DNA from: Geosiphon pyriformis
Taxonomy: Eukaryota > Glomeromycota > Glomeromycetes > Archaeosporales > Geosiphonaceae
DNA length: 64,000 nucleotides
NCBI GenBank assembly: GCA_016748015.1
Contig: JAAOMT010000436.1
Coordinates: forward strand, 631,522 to 695,521
Direction: 5' to 3'
The notes beneath the pieces are model-generated. The model made no database searches and was not told where the DNA came from. It saw only the letters and a program-made list of their open reading frames with translations. The translations under genes were made by a program, and so were the position numbers. Below, piece after piece: positions 21,294-32,121 of this stretch (its first letter is position 1; each line of letters begins with the position of its first letter).

Positions 21294-23477
21294 ATGCCAG
21301 GTATACATGACCTGATCGACCATGCTCTGCACCGTCAGCCACAACCTTCTTCTTATGAAAAAAAGGTATCGTAATTTCGCGTGGTTTTGATCTTAAATTA
21401 CACGCGTCAAAGCTTTGATTTACCACTCTTATTAATTCTGACTTTTCTCTAACCAAGAAAAACTATAAGCTAGGAAAAACCTTAGGCAATTATCGTTTTA
21501 CCTTTCTGCTTTTGCTCTTATTGTTTGGTTCAGTTAATTCTAGAACTTTATTTCACACACTCACTTTCTCCCCTCTCACGAATCATCATGCTTCGCAGGG
21601 GCTGGGACCTATGGCTCAGTAAAAGAAGCCGAAGTCATAAAAACAGGTGAAAGGGTAGCCATCAAAATCATTCTCAAACGAGACGTTCAGTTTCAAGAAC
21701 AAATGGTATACAAAGAAATGAAGGTGTTGGAAGGGTTGGATCATCCGAATATAGTCAAATTTCATGATTGGTTCGAGTCAAGGGATAAATTTTATCTTGT
21801 GTTTGACCTGTATCCTTAAAATTTTTAATGTAGTGAATGGATGAGTTAGTGGGTGATCAGATGTCTCAGGGATTTAATACATTTCTAAATGAATCCGTGA
21901 ATTAATCCAAGAAAGAGGAATTTTAAATTATCTTAACAATCTTTGTCTGCTACCCATTTGACTTCCAAAAAGTGCGACCGGTGGTGAATTATTTGAACGA
22001 ATGTGTGAACGTGGCAAATTTACCGAGGTGGATGGTGTTGAAGTGATTCGAACAGTTTTAGATGCTGTTGCGTATCTTCACGCACATAATATTGTGCACA
22101 GAGGTAAATTATAAGACCTTCTCTTAAAAATATAATCATCATATTCTAAAATAATCAAAATAACATTATTTTTCCTAGATCTGAAACCCGAAAATTTATT
22201 ATACAAAAGCCGAGCACCTGACTCGGCTCTTGTGGTAGCCGATTTCGGGTAATTGTTGGATATGATGAAAACCGTTTTCTGAAATATTCAGCTTTGATAT
22301 TTTTCTAATTTACGAAGCCTCTAATAATATTTCAGAATCGCACGAACATTAAATGACGATAATGAAATCATGACTACTTATTGTGGATCTCCTGGTTATG
22401 TTGGTACGTGATATATAATCTATAAATTATCATATAAATGTTGGAATTCAAGCTGCAGTCTATTTGCATAGAAATTACATATTCAAAATTAAAATTTATT
22501 TCTTACCGATAGCACCTGAGATATTGAATCGAACCGGTTATGGAAAGTCAGTGGATCTCTGGAGTATTGGGTATGTTTGAGGGGAGAAGGAAGGTGAAAT
22601 AATTTCATTTGGATTCAAAAGCTTTATTTTCCTCGAGAATAACAGCTTTGAGTTAAAATTTGATCTGTCATACACTAAACTCATTTACACTTTTTCCTAT
22701 TTCCATCTACCAAATTCACAAATTCCAGAGTGATAACCTACTCCTTGTAAGTATTTATTCTTCCCGTCTCCACTATCTATATTTTCTCTTCGGCTATTGC
22801 TATATTCGATTAACCATTTCATTTTTTATTGATTTTGAAGATTGTGTGGATACCCACCACAAAAAAATGATGATCGATACTCGTCAGCGGAAGAACGAAA
22901 TGGTTTAAATGTTGAATTTCATGATAAATTTTGGCGGAATGTTTCGAATGATGGTTTGCATCAGAAATTTAAATAAGTAAAAAATGAATTATTATAAACA
23001 TCATGATCTGACTATTTCCCTTAACCTTCACATTACCCCCTTCACCTCTCCGTTATTCTTATCCATTCAGCAAAAGAGTTCATCCTCCTCCTATTAAACA
23101 TGGACCCGAAAAAACGGCCTACAGCCGAAGAAGCTCTAAAACACAAATGGTTCACTGGGGGTGCAGCAATGGACGTCGATCTTCTCGAAGGAAGCTTTAG
23201 CGCTAAGCGTACATTCCGACGTGCAATCGATGCCGTACAAGCTGCTAATCGATTACGAAGTGCGACTAAAAGATTTGATAGTGATGATGACGATGATGAT
23301 GATGCTGTTTCAGGCGCTATTTTTAATAAGAAAGAAGGAAACAAGGATAAAGGAAGCGTAAAGAGTGATGGAGCAGACGATAAGACAATCATCCGGGATA
23401 GGGTTGGAGAGAAAGGGATAGTAAATGGGGAGCTGGCGCCAGAGGATGATCCGACTGTGAGAACAATTGAGGTGTAG
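21294..23477 (+). CDS. CMK1: Ca2+/calmodulin-dependent protein kinase (CaMKI/II type)
   Basis: Serine/threonine kinase transducing cytosolic Ca2+ signals through calmodulin. Ten exons: 21294-21365, 21458-21485, 21599-21809, 21973-22103, 22179-22248, 22336-22403, 22513-22570, 22729-22746, 22841-22953 and 23071-23477. They join to 391 residues. Kinase landmarks in order are the glycine loop GAGTYGSV (about 34-41), VAIK lysine, HRDLKPEN, DFG, the activation loop [19 protein letters not shown] and [18 protein letters not shown]. After the kinase core a basic segment ([17 protein letters not shown]) is the likely autoinhibitory and calmodulin-binding helix, followed by an Asp-rich tail. Intron 2 appears to use a GC-AG boundary, because only that choice restores the glycine loop. 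Exon 8 is only 18 nt. The downstream neighbour HMT converges on it. Confidence 0.9.
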
Positions 23478-23814
23478 CTGTGATACTGTATCTGTAGTGT
23501 CATTATGAATAAGCGGAAAGTGAGACAAACTTGGTTTGGTATTTAATAATTATACATTAGCAATTCAATATATCTAATTTGTTATCGTTGATTGTTTTTT
23601 TCTAGCCTTCTGTAAATTTTTATTATTTTTCTATGCCATATAAATATGTTATATTAACCTTGATTCTGTAAAAATTTATATATTGCTCATTTTTATTTGA
23701 GTTATTAGGGATTACATTTCCAAATACTAATAGATTGGAAAGAATTTTACAATGAGATTTATTTCAAAAGAAATTATAAATTGATGGTGGCCAATTATTT
23801 TTTATAGATAAGCA

Positions 23815-25221
23815 TTATTCTCCATCTTTGAACACTTCTCGTCTTATACTTTCAACGTATTTTGGTGTAGTCTTACAACAACCACCAATTAATAATCTCT
23901 TTTTTTCTTTTCCTCCCTCTTCTTTTGATCCCCGACTACCAATCTCAACCCATTGCCTAGCCAACTTTCCAAACTCCTCTTCCCCAATTCCACTTCCTTC
24001 TAGCCACTCTTTTCGTGTCGTGTCCCATTTACATCCAGCATCCGGGTAACACACGATCCATTTCTCCATCGCACGCGCCTGATCAAGGGTTTCTCGTATA
24101 GTACGAAGCAATCCATTAATATGCTGGGGTTTGGTGCAGTTAACGCCGACACCCCAAATTTTGGGTTCAGCTGCGAGTAGGCGAATGCAGGTTGAAATCA
24201 TTTCACCGGAGGATACATAGGTTGAGTCACGGCATGAGAAGGAGATCCAGCATTGTGGGAAGATTGAGGAATTGTTGATAATAGTAGGGTCATCATTTCC
24301 AGCCTCATTATCATTTTTCTCATTAATCTTAATCTCTTTGAGATCTTTCCCACCCTTATCCTTATCATCAACTCCCTTTCTCTTAAGGCTAAACCTCTCA
24401 TCCTTTAAAATCTGACAAATAATGCTAGCCTCACGCGAAGATGGAATAGTCTCAAAAGCAACAAAATCAATCCTCTCAAAATCTGATTCATAAACTCTTA
24501 ATCGCGACAAATGGAACTCGTATAAATCAGAATCGGTAATGTCAGGAGGATAGATCCCCGTGTATTCTGAGCCATCAGCCAGTATTGCTCCATAGGGACC
24601 AAGCGAGAGGGCGATGAGTGGTTTAATACGATTGGGAAAAGAAGTAAAGGGAGAGGTCGAAGTGGTAGTATTTCTACTCTCTCCACTCTTAAGTTCATTT
24701 ATAATATATTCATCATAAAACTGATCTCGAGCTTCCACAAGAATCTGAATGGATTTTCGCATTAAAGCTTTTGCATCGTCAATTGAGTACCCGGTTTTTT
24801 GGAATCCTTCTATACAAGCTTGATAGCTTTAATGTAGTAATAGAGATAAATGAATATTTGAGATTAAGAATTAAAATTTCGAGTATTCAAATAATAGTAA
24901 TTGCTCTGCCTTACCATACCTACAAGACAGCCCAACATCAGCTCCGGCACGAAAATAAGTTAAATGCACCTCACGAATCAAATCTCGTCTTGAATCATCT
25001 ACTAAGAATTGTGATGACCATAAATGTGTCCATTGAAATTGTTGAAAATCTTTTTTAACCTCAATTTTTCCTTCAATCTTTTGACAGTTTTTATTGTTTT
25101 TAATCTTTTTGTTACGATATAAATATTCAAGGTATGTTGCCAATCCACCATCTAAGATCAATGGACCTCCACCAATCTGTTCATTAGATTCAGTGTTGAA
25201 ATTCGACTTTTGATGGTACAT
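23815..25221 (-). CDS. Homocysteine S-methyltransferase (Mht1/Sam4/MmuM family)
   Basis: Transfers a methyl group from S-methylmethionine or S-adenosylmethionine to homocysteine, giving methionine; a zinc enzyme of the cytosol. Two exons (24920-25221 and 23815-24826) join to 437 residues, with the intron at 24827-24919. The N-terminus holds LILDGGLATYLE, then HLWSSQFLVDD, IREVHLTYFRAGADV and SYQACIEGF, the canonical start of the TIM barrel. Zinc ligands are the Cys in GVGVNCTKP and the Cys pair in LLIGGCCKTTP near the C-terminus. PYGAILADGSEYTG and FETIPS are also family signatures. The protein is somewhat longer than bacterial MmuM because of a charged insertion (around KGVDDKDKGGKD). Which methyl donor it prefers cannot be read from sequence. 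Confidence 0.9.
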
Positions 25222-26552
25222 TATTTTGTTCTAAAACGATCGGGATGCAGATTTTCGTAATTATGATAGGAATCTTGTTATTAAAAACTTTATTTTAATA
25301 AAATTGGAGAATTTAAATATAAGAATGCTATAAACAAAACTTTTGATTTTTTACTGCTGGTGATGTCATGCTTAACCATGATTAGCAAAATTTCAAGTAT
25401 TCAGGTTTTTTTTAATAATGTAACATTGTTATTGACCAAATAATGTGTTTTATAATTTTTAAATTTACTATTATTATTATTATTATTATTATTATTAGCA
25501 GTTTTTTTAAGTATCATTACCAAACTTATCTTAAATACTAAATTTTAATTAACAATAATATTTATTATTTAATAATTGTAATAACAATTACAAGTTTTTA
25601 ATAAATAAAATATTATAATGATTTTTTTGCTTTTTAATTTTGTAAATTTTATGTTCACAATCAAAGCAAAAAAACAAACAACCACTATTTTGCTATTACA
25701 CTTAAAAAACAAGAAAGTTTTCTTAGTAATAAAAACAGTTAAATAAACTATTTTAAAAGCATTTTTTTTATTGCATACCCGATGTAATCCAACCACCAAC
25801 TATTTTCGTACAACGCAATTATCGTACATTAGATGTGGATCGCGCAGCAACTAAAAATTTTTTTTAATTAAAGTTTTTCTTAAATAACACACCAAAACAA
25901 TTTTTAGTGTTGTTATAATTACTACCAAAAATCTTAAATAAAATTACTATTTACTTTAATTATTATAATTAATTAAAAATTAGAAATTAAAATAAATTAA
26001 TATAAGTTTACATAAAATAATTATTTTGTTGTTATATATCTAATTACTTTTACTAAATTTAAAATTTATTACCAAAAAATAATTACAATTATATACTTAT
26101 AATAATTTTTAATTTTAGAAAAACAATATTTCACTTTATAATTATATTTTATAATTAGATAATAAATCCTATTTTACAATACTTTTTATTTATTAAATTT
26201 AAATTACTTTTAAAATTCAATTAATTATTATTTTTTGTATTTAAGTTTTAAAATTTAAAACTTAATAATTTTAAACAAATTATTTTTAATTATGATTCGT
26301 AAATTTATGTGCGAGATAATCAAATTCGAAATTTAACAAATCGTTGGGTGCTATTTTCCATGGCTTTCAATGATAATTAAAGGACAATAATCAACTATGA
26401 TAGAAGTTAATTACAAATCGTTCAGATCTATCGTTTTTCAACACATGAGGTCTTTTTCCTGGCAAAAATAATAAATTTGAGCCAGCAAACTCACGAACAA
26501 GTCTAATACGAGCCATAATACTTTACTGATCTTTATCCTATTATAATAACTT
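25222..26552. other. AT-rich spacer between HMT and eRF3 genes
   Basis: No supported gene. It holds an (ATT)n microsatellite (about 25469-25497) and a degraded dispersed repeat (about 25640-25790) that recurs at 29610-29715. A minus-strand reading of 41 codons, MARIRLVREFAGSNLLFLPG onward (about 26390-26515), has normal codon usage but no recognised homolog. It sits just 3' of the eRF3 stop. Confidence 0.5.
25469..25497. repeat. (ATT)n microsatellite
   Basis: About nine or ten uninterrupted TTA/ATT triplets in the AT-rich spacer downstream of eRF3. Confidence 0.85.
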
Positions 26553-29237
26553 TTATTCATTCTCTACGAGCACTTTGGTAATCTTTCCAATAGCAATCGT
26601 TTTCCCTGGTTATTTTTTTAAAATAAATAAGCTGTGTGTTCCAAGGTTCATTAACTTGATAAAATATATTATCAGGAAATTCACCTTCATCTCGAAGTGT
26701 AAATCTTCCAAGCTGGGGAAAATCGTCAAAAGCTTCGACGCAAATAGGAGCTGACGCCTCTAGTCGAGCAATCACCTTTTGCCCTTTTTTAACGTATTGT
26801 GGAGGACGCTTTGATTTTTTCCCAGTTTTCTTGTCTAGCAAATGTAAAAGCGCCTTTGGATGGATTTGAGGAAAATATCAATTATTTCAATAGGCTGAAC
26901 TTTTTCCGTCAATCGTGAAATATCCTTACCGTTACAGATACTTCTTCAACGCATGAATGGGCATGTAATACTGCACTGTATCCTGCACAAATAATATTTT
27001 TATGTTCAAGAATGGCAAGCTGTGACTCGAATGCGATAGCTGTCTTGACTGGCCTTCGAGGAGAACAAACAACAAAACCAGTTGAGATGTCCTTTGTAAA
27101 AAAAAATTTAGCAAAATTGGTCGAGATTAACAGGATCCGTAAATTCTAATGCTGTAATGCACTATTTAGAAATGGCTAATTGATCTTTTTGTAGATTAGA
27201 AAGTCCGCGAAGCATAGACACAAGATTGAAAAGTACCTCTTCTTCAATCCCACGAAGACGTAATCGAATATTATCGCCACAAATTCCAACATTAATCTCT
27301 TCTTCGACTTCATTATAAATCGCGGAGACTTCGACATTACGCTATAAAAAGGCGTGAGAAAATGTCCAGTTGCGAAATGTGAAAATTCATTCTTCGAGGA
27401 AGCTTACTCGATTTGGCATAATCAGCAGAGATTCCCCTTTTTTGAGCTTCCCCGACTCTATTTTGCCGACAACGACCGTCCCCATATCCTATAAAAATTG
27501 ACATAGGTTCATGAAAAGCGGAAGTTGTCAACTAAGAGATAAAAAACGATTATAATTGCCTTGTATTTTTCTGTGATCGGTATCATTAGAGGGGCGTTGA
27601 TCTTTCGATCAATTGCTTGCATGTTATCCAAATATTCCAGTAAAGAAGGTCCACTGTATAATATCAATATATCTTTGGTTAATTGAAAAGGATGTGATTT
27701 TGGCTTAATGAATTCGACAATAGCTTCAATGATGAGGTGTTTTTGCCTAAGTTTGGATAAAAAGGTAAATGCGTTGCAGAGATTCTTCCTACCTGTACCA
27801 AGGGCATAAGTCCTTTGTTACACGATCCCTAAGATTAGCTCCAGTGAAGCCGGATACCGGCATAAATTGTAGATCTACAAAATTGATTCATATCAGAGAA
27901 CAAATAATATCAAAAATTAAACAATTTTTATATATGTATTATCTTTTGAAACCTGTGGACGGATTATATCCACTTCCCTTGAGAAAAGGGGTAAGCTTGA
28001 CGACACACTCGTCATACCTATTAATTATTGAGAAAATATTTAGATCTATTTTAAATCAAATTAAAAATGCTGATAATACCTAGTCTTTGACCAATCAACT
28101 GTTGGATCATCCATTTTATTAATTACCACTATGAGTTTATTCACGCGAAAAGTTTTCGCCAAAAGTGCATGCTCACGAGTTTGGCCACCTCGTTCAAAAC
28201 CAGTTTCAAATTCGCCTTTTCTTGCGGAAATCACCTTATATTTTCAAAGGATTCGAGATTTAAAACAATAAACAAGGAGTTACCTTAATGTTCTTAAAAA
28301 AGGCAATCACCTTACCAAGACTCCCACGTCTGCTTGGGAAACCCCATTTATCATGCTTGGTACATAATTTTTATGACCTGGTGCATCCAGGATAGTATAA
28401 CGCCGTTTTTCCGTTTCAAAATAGGCACGACCACATTCAACTGTTTTTCCCTGTAAATCAATCATTAGTACTATGTCCAAAGTTCCAAAGAACCACAATA
28501 GAAATATCACCTTGGCACGCTCTTCTTTGTTGGTGTCAAGAGCCCATGATAAGTACCAGGACTCTCGTCCCTGCTCTTTGGCATCTCTTTCATATTTTTC
28601 CATAGTCCTTTGATCCACCATTCCGGTTAAGTATCTTTAAGGTCGAGATGGATTCAAAATTAAGAGATTAGCATAGAAAAGATAGACTGAATGGCAGCAA
28701 AAATCAATACTAACAATATATTACCGCCCATGGTGGATTTGCCAGCGTCTGGTAGAGTAATATTAAATCTTTTTCTGAGTTTCAAAGCATCGCATAACAT
28801 GGCACAAGGCAACTTTACGCACCAACGTGTCCAATAAAGACCAAGTTTAAATGTTCCTTTCCGTAAAGTTCTTGAATAAGTTCTGTGTCAACTGTTTCTT
28901 CTTGCTCCTCGGGTACTGGTTCTGCAGAGGTGTGTGCTAGTGATGCTAATGTGGTTGTTTTCTTTTCAGTTTCCTTTTTTCCTAAGGTCACAGAAGGAGC
29001 CAGCGGCTTTTCCAACTCATCCTCTAACTCGTTTTTGACCACTACGGTAGGAGTTGTGACGGAAGGAGGCAACCAAGTTGGGACAAATTCCTTGGCAAAC
29101 ACATTCGGCTTAAATTCAGCGGCGTTGGCGTTCAGAGATATTCTTGAAATATTTTGAGATAAAATATTATCTCCCGTCTCCTCTGCTTCCTCCCAAGTGT
29201 CCCTGGTTGCATTACCATTAACGCCGTCTTGACTCAT
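26553..29237 (-). CDS. SUP35: Translation termination factor eRF3 (SUP35-type GTPase)
   Basis: eRF3 is the GTPase partner of eRF1 in stop-codon release; its N-terminus links termination to poly(A)-binding protein. Thirteen exons are inferred: 29237-28823, 28748-28715, 28634-28511, 28450-28316, 28234-28080, 28017-27953, 27874-27793, 27653-27560, 27488-27408, 27341-27237, 27091-26930, 26853-26685 and 26605-26553. They sum to 557 residues. The N-terminus has two overlapping PAM2-like motifs ([10 protein letters not shown] and [12 protein letters not shown], residues 35-53). GTPase motifs are GHVDAGKST, the G3 box DAPGH, NKMD and PVSG. Domains 2 and 3 follow, ending [16 protein letters not shown]. 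The N-terminal region is only about 135 residues with no Gln/Asn-rich prion-like repeat. The intron after exon 8 appears to be GC-AG. It diverges from DDX59. Confidence 0.93.
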
Positions 29238-29868
29238 TGTTTTTTATATAAAGGAAAGTTGAAAAAGTAATTTAAATTATAAAAATTAATGGTAATTGGT
29301 TATATTCCAAATAAAAAGATTTCAGTCACACATTTATTATTAGCGATTTTTAATAAATTATAACCTTTATTTTTTGGTCGTAATATATTATAATATTATT
29401 TAAAACAAAAAACTGCAGTTAATTATAACACGGAATTTTCATTATTGAAATTTAATTTATTACTAGTATTTTTTATAAAGGTCTTTTTAAATCATTTTTT
29501 ATATAAACAAATTATACTATTATTTATTATATCTAGCTTATTTATTAATATTTATAAGTTATATTAACATATTTTTTCATATATTTAATTATTATACCAA
29601 AAAAATATTATTAACAATTGATAAATTTTATATTTACAACCAAAAAAAAAAGTAAACCACTATTTTTGCTATTATAATTAAATAAAAGTTAAAAGCAATT
29701 TTTTTTTGGCATTTTTTAATTATAATAATATATTTATTAAAATAAATACAAATTCTTAGTTTAATATGTTTATTTTTTATTTTATTGTAAAAAATTAAGT
29801 TAGAGGGAGATTATTTTGATTTTAACATTCCTGTGTTCACTTACTCATTTACCCTTCTGCCTGATAAA
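29238..29868. promoter_or_regulatory. Divergent intergenic region between eRF3 and DDX59
   Basis: A 631-bp AT-rich spacer that must hold the promoters of both divergent genes. It contains a degraded copy (about 29610-29715) of the repeat also found at 25640-25790. No specific promoter element can be called with confidence. Confidence 0.5.
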
Positions 29869-31936
29869 ATGTTTGTTCCCCGTGTGTTAAAAAGGCCTGA
29901 AAGCTCTGTTAAGAGCTCCAGACAAACTAAAAAAATAAAAACTTTCAAGATCAAAGAAGTTGTGGAAGAGGAAATGGTGCCCGCTGACAAGCTAGTCCCT
30001 CAAGTCAAGAGCTTAAATTCAGAACTCCGAAGCGAAATTCAAAGTGAAACCGATCTTAAAAAAACTGGAGAGAAAGAAAGAAATGGCAATCTTGAGCTAA
30101 AAAAACAGGAAGAAAGGAAGCCTCTTGTTAATGAGGTGGAAGATGAGAAAGTGAAAGAGTTTTCTTCACAACAACGTGCTCCTATAGAAGGGGAACCAAT
30201 TTGCGTGGTATGGTATGGGATTATATAGTGAATCATCCTTACTTTTTTACTCCTTAGCATTAAAATTTGTAATTAATTTTCAGTGGTCGATATGGAGAAT
30301 ACATATGCGACCAAACGGATCATGATGTTTGCAGTTTAGAGTGCAAGAAAATAGATATTAAGGAAACAAAAACGGATTTGGACGCTATGGATAACTTGCA
30401 TTTTATTAAGGAACCCGTTATACAATCATCCCATCAAATTTCTTCTATTTATAAGTCGATCCGTGTTCCTTTTCACAGTGCTAACGAACTTTTTCACGCT
30501 AAACTCACTGGATATGTTTCACATCCGGAATTAATCTCTTGGACCGATTATAAGTTGAAATCGATTCTCGCCAAGAATCTTATTGTTGTCAAAGGAAATA
30601 ATATTCCGCATCCTGTTACAAACTTTTCCCATTGTAGCCTGCCTGAAAATATCTATCAAAACTTGCAACGACATGGATACCTGGAACCGACCCCAATACA
30701 AATGCAAGCGATACCTGCTGGTTTAGCTGGACGTGACATATTAGCAAGCGCAGAAACAGGATCAGGAAAAACGTTAAGTTTTTTGATCCCAGTCGTGACC
30801 CATGCATTTTCCTTGTCACAATATTACGAGAGAGGAAAAAATGGGCCCTATGCATTGATATTGGCCCCTACTAGAGAATTATGCGCACAACTTGAGCAAC
30901 AGGCCAAATTATTGATTATTGGATTGCCAAACATGAAAACAGGACTATTAGTGGGTGGCCTACCTTTACCCAACCAAATCCATCGATTGTCACAGGGAGT
31001 TCAGATTGCTTTCGCAACCCCGGGCCGATTTCTTGAGATCCTGAAGCGGGAAAAAGAAGAAGTTCTAATGGGAAACATTCATATGGTCGTTTTAGATGAA
31101 GTCGACATGATGTTCAAGATGGGTTTCGAGGTGCAGGTCATGGAAATTTTGAAAAAATTGCCCCTACCTATTACGACAACTCATCGTCAAACGCTGATGT
31201 TTTCTGCTACTATACCACAAGATATTCAAGCATTGACCATTAAAATTCTCCGAGATCCTTTGAATATTCGCATTGGAAATGGATCATTACCACTAAACAG
31301 TCAAACGAGTTCAATCACTTTGAATTCAACGCCGAATTTCTCAGTAAAGCAGACGATCCTTTGGGTGGAGAACAAATCAAAAAAAAAACAGTTGTTTTCG
31401 TTATTAAACGACCCTAAATATTATCATCCTCCGATAGTGGTGTTTGTGGAATCGAGACTAGGGGCTGATTTACTAGCACAAGCTATTGAAAAAAAGTGTG
31501 GGAAAGCAGTCTTGAGTATTCATGGGGACAAAACGCAACAGGAAAGAATAGAGATTTTAAATGCTTTTCTCCAAGGCACTTACGAGGTGATTGTTTCCAC
31601 TGGCGTTTTGAGTCGCGGTTTGAACCTTACAAATGTAAATATGGTGATATTGTTTGATATGGCTATGTCGGTAGACGAGTATGTGCATCAAGTGGGTCGT
31701 GCTGCCAAATGGGGAAATCAGGGTTGGGCTATAACCTTCATCAATGAGGTATGATACTTGCGTTTTGTATGTTGATTTGTCAAACTTTTCATAACAATGT
31801 AAACTGTTTTAATCAGGAACATAAAGCTTTATTCAAAGAATTTGTTACAATGTTGAAAAGTCAACCTCTCGGCAAGGTTACCCCGCTACCTTCTCGATTG
31901 CTTAATCATGGATATACTATATATGGAAAGAGATAG
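29869..31936 (+). CDS. DDX59: DDX59-type RNA helicase with HIT zinc finger
   Basis: ATP-dependent RNA helicase of the DEAD-box superfamily. Three exons (29869-30212, 30284-31748, 31817-31936) join to 642 residues. The start at 29869 gives MFVPRVLKRPE, as in animal DDX59. A charged disordered region leads to a HIT-type zinc finger (CVVCGRYGEYIC and CSLEC, residues about 112-135), then the Q motif PTPIQMQAIP, Walker A SAETGSGKT, PTRELCAQL, motif II DEVD (instead of DEAD), SAT, FVESRLGADLL, STGVLSRGLNL and motif VI region VHQVGRAAKWG. The C-terminus (LPSRLLNHGYTIYGK) matches the family. Motif VI lacks an arginine normally present, and motif II has Val for Ala; both are discussed as a finding. 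It converges on SEC5. Confidence 0.93.
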
Positions 31937-32121
31937 TAATCCAATGAACTAAAATTTTCCGCTGCTAAATCTTTAATTGCGTTCGAGTACAAATAAAACG
32001 GTAATCTTGTCTAAATCGTAATTCTTAATAAATATGTAAAAGTTCTTTATTTTCTAGTTTTACTCCTATTAGGATGTCAGATTATCGGGGGGAATTATGG
32101 AGCTGAATTCAATTGAGAAAA

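Noticed and set aside
23042-23503. 153-codon minus-strand ORF opposite the kinase C-terminus
   Set aside because: Antisense shadow of CMK1 exon 10, whose own frame carries the conserved kinase end and the last exon junction.
28885-29157. 90-codon plus-strand ORF over eRF3 exon 1
   Set aside because: Antisense shadow; Ser/Val-rich composition mirrors the Glu/Thr/Ala-rich eRF3 N-terminus.
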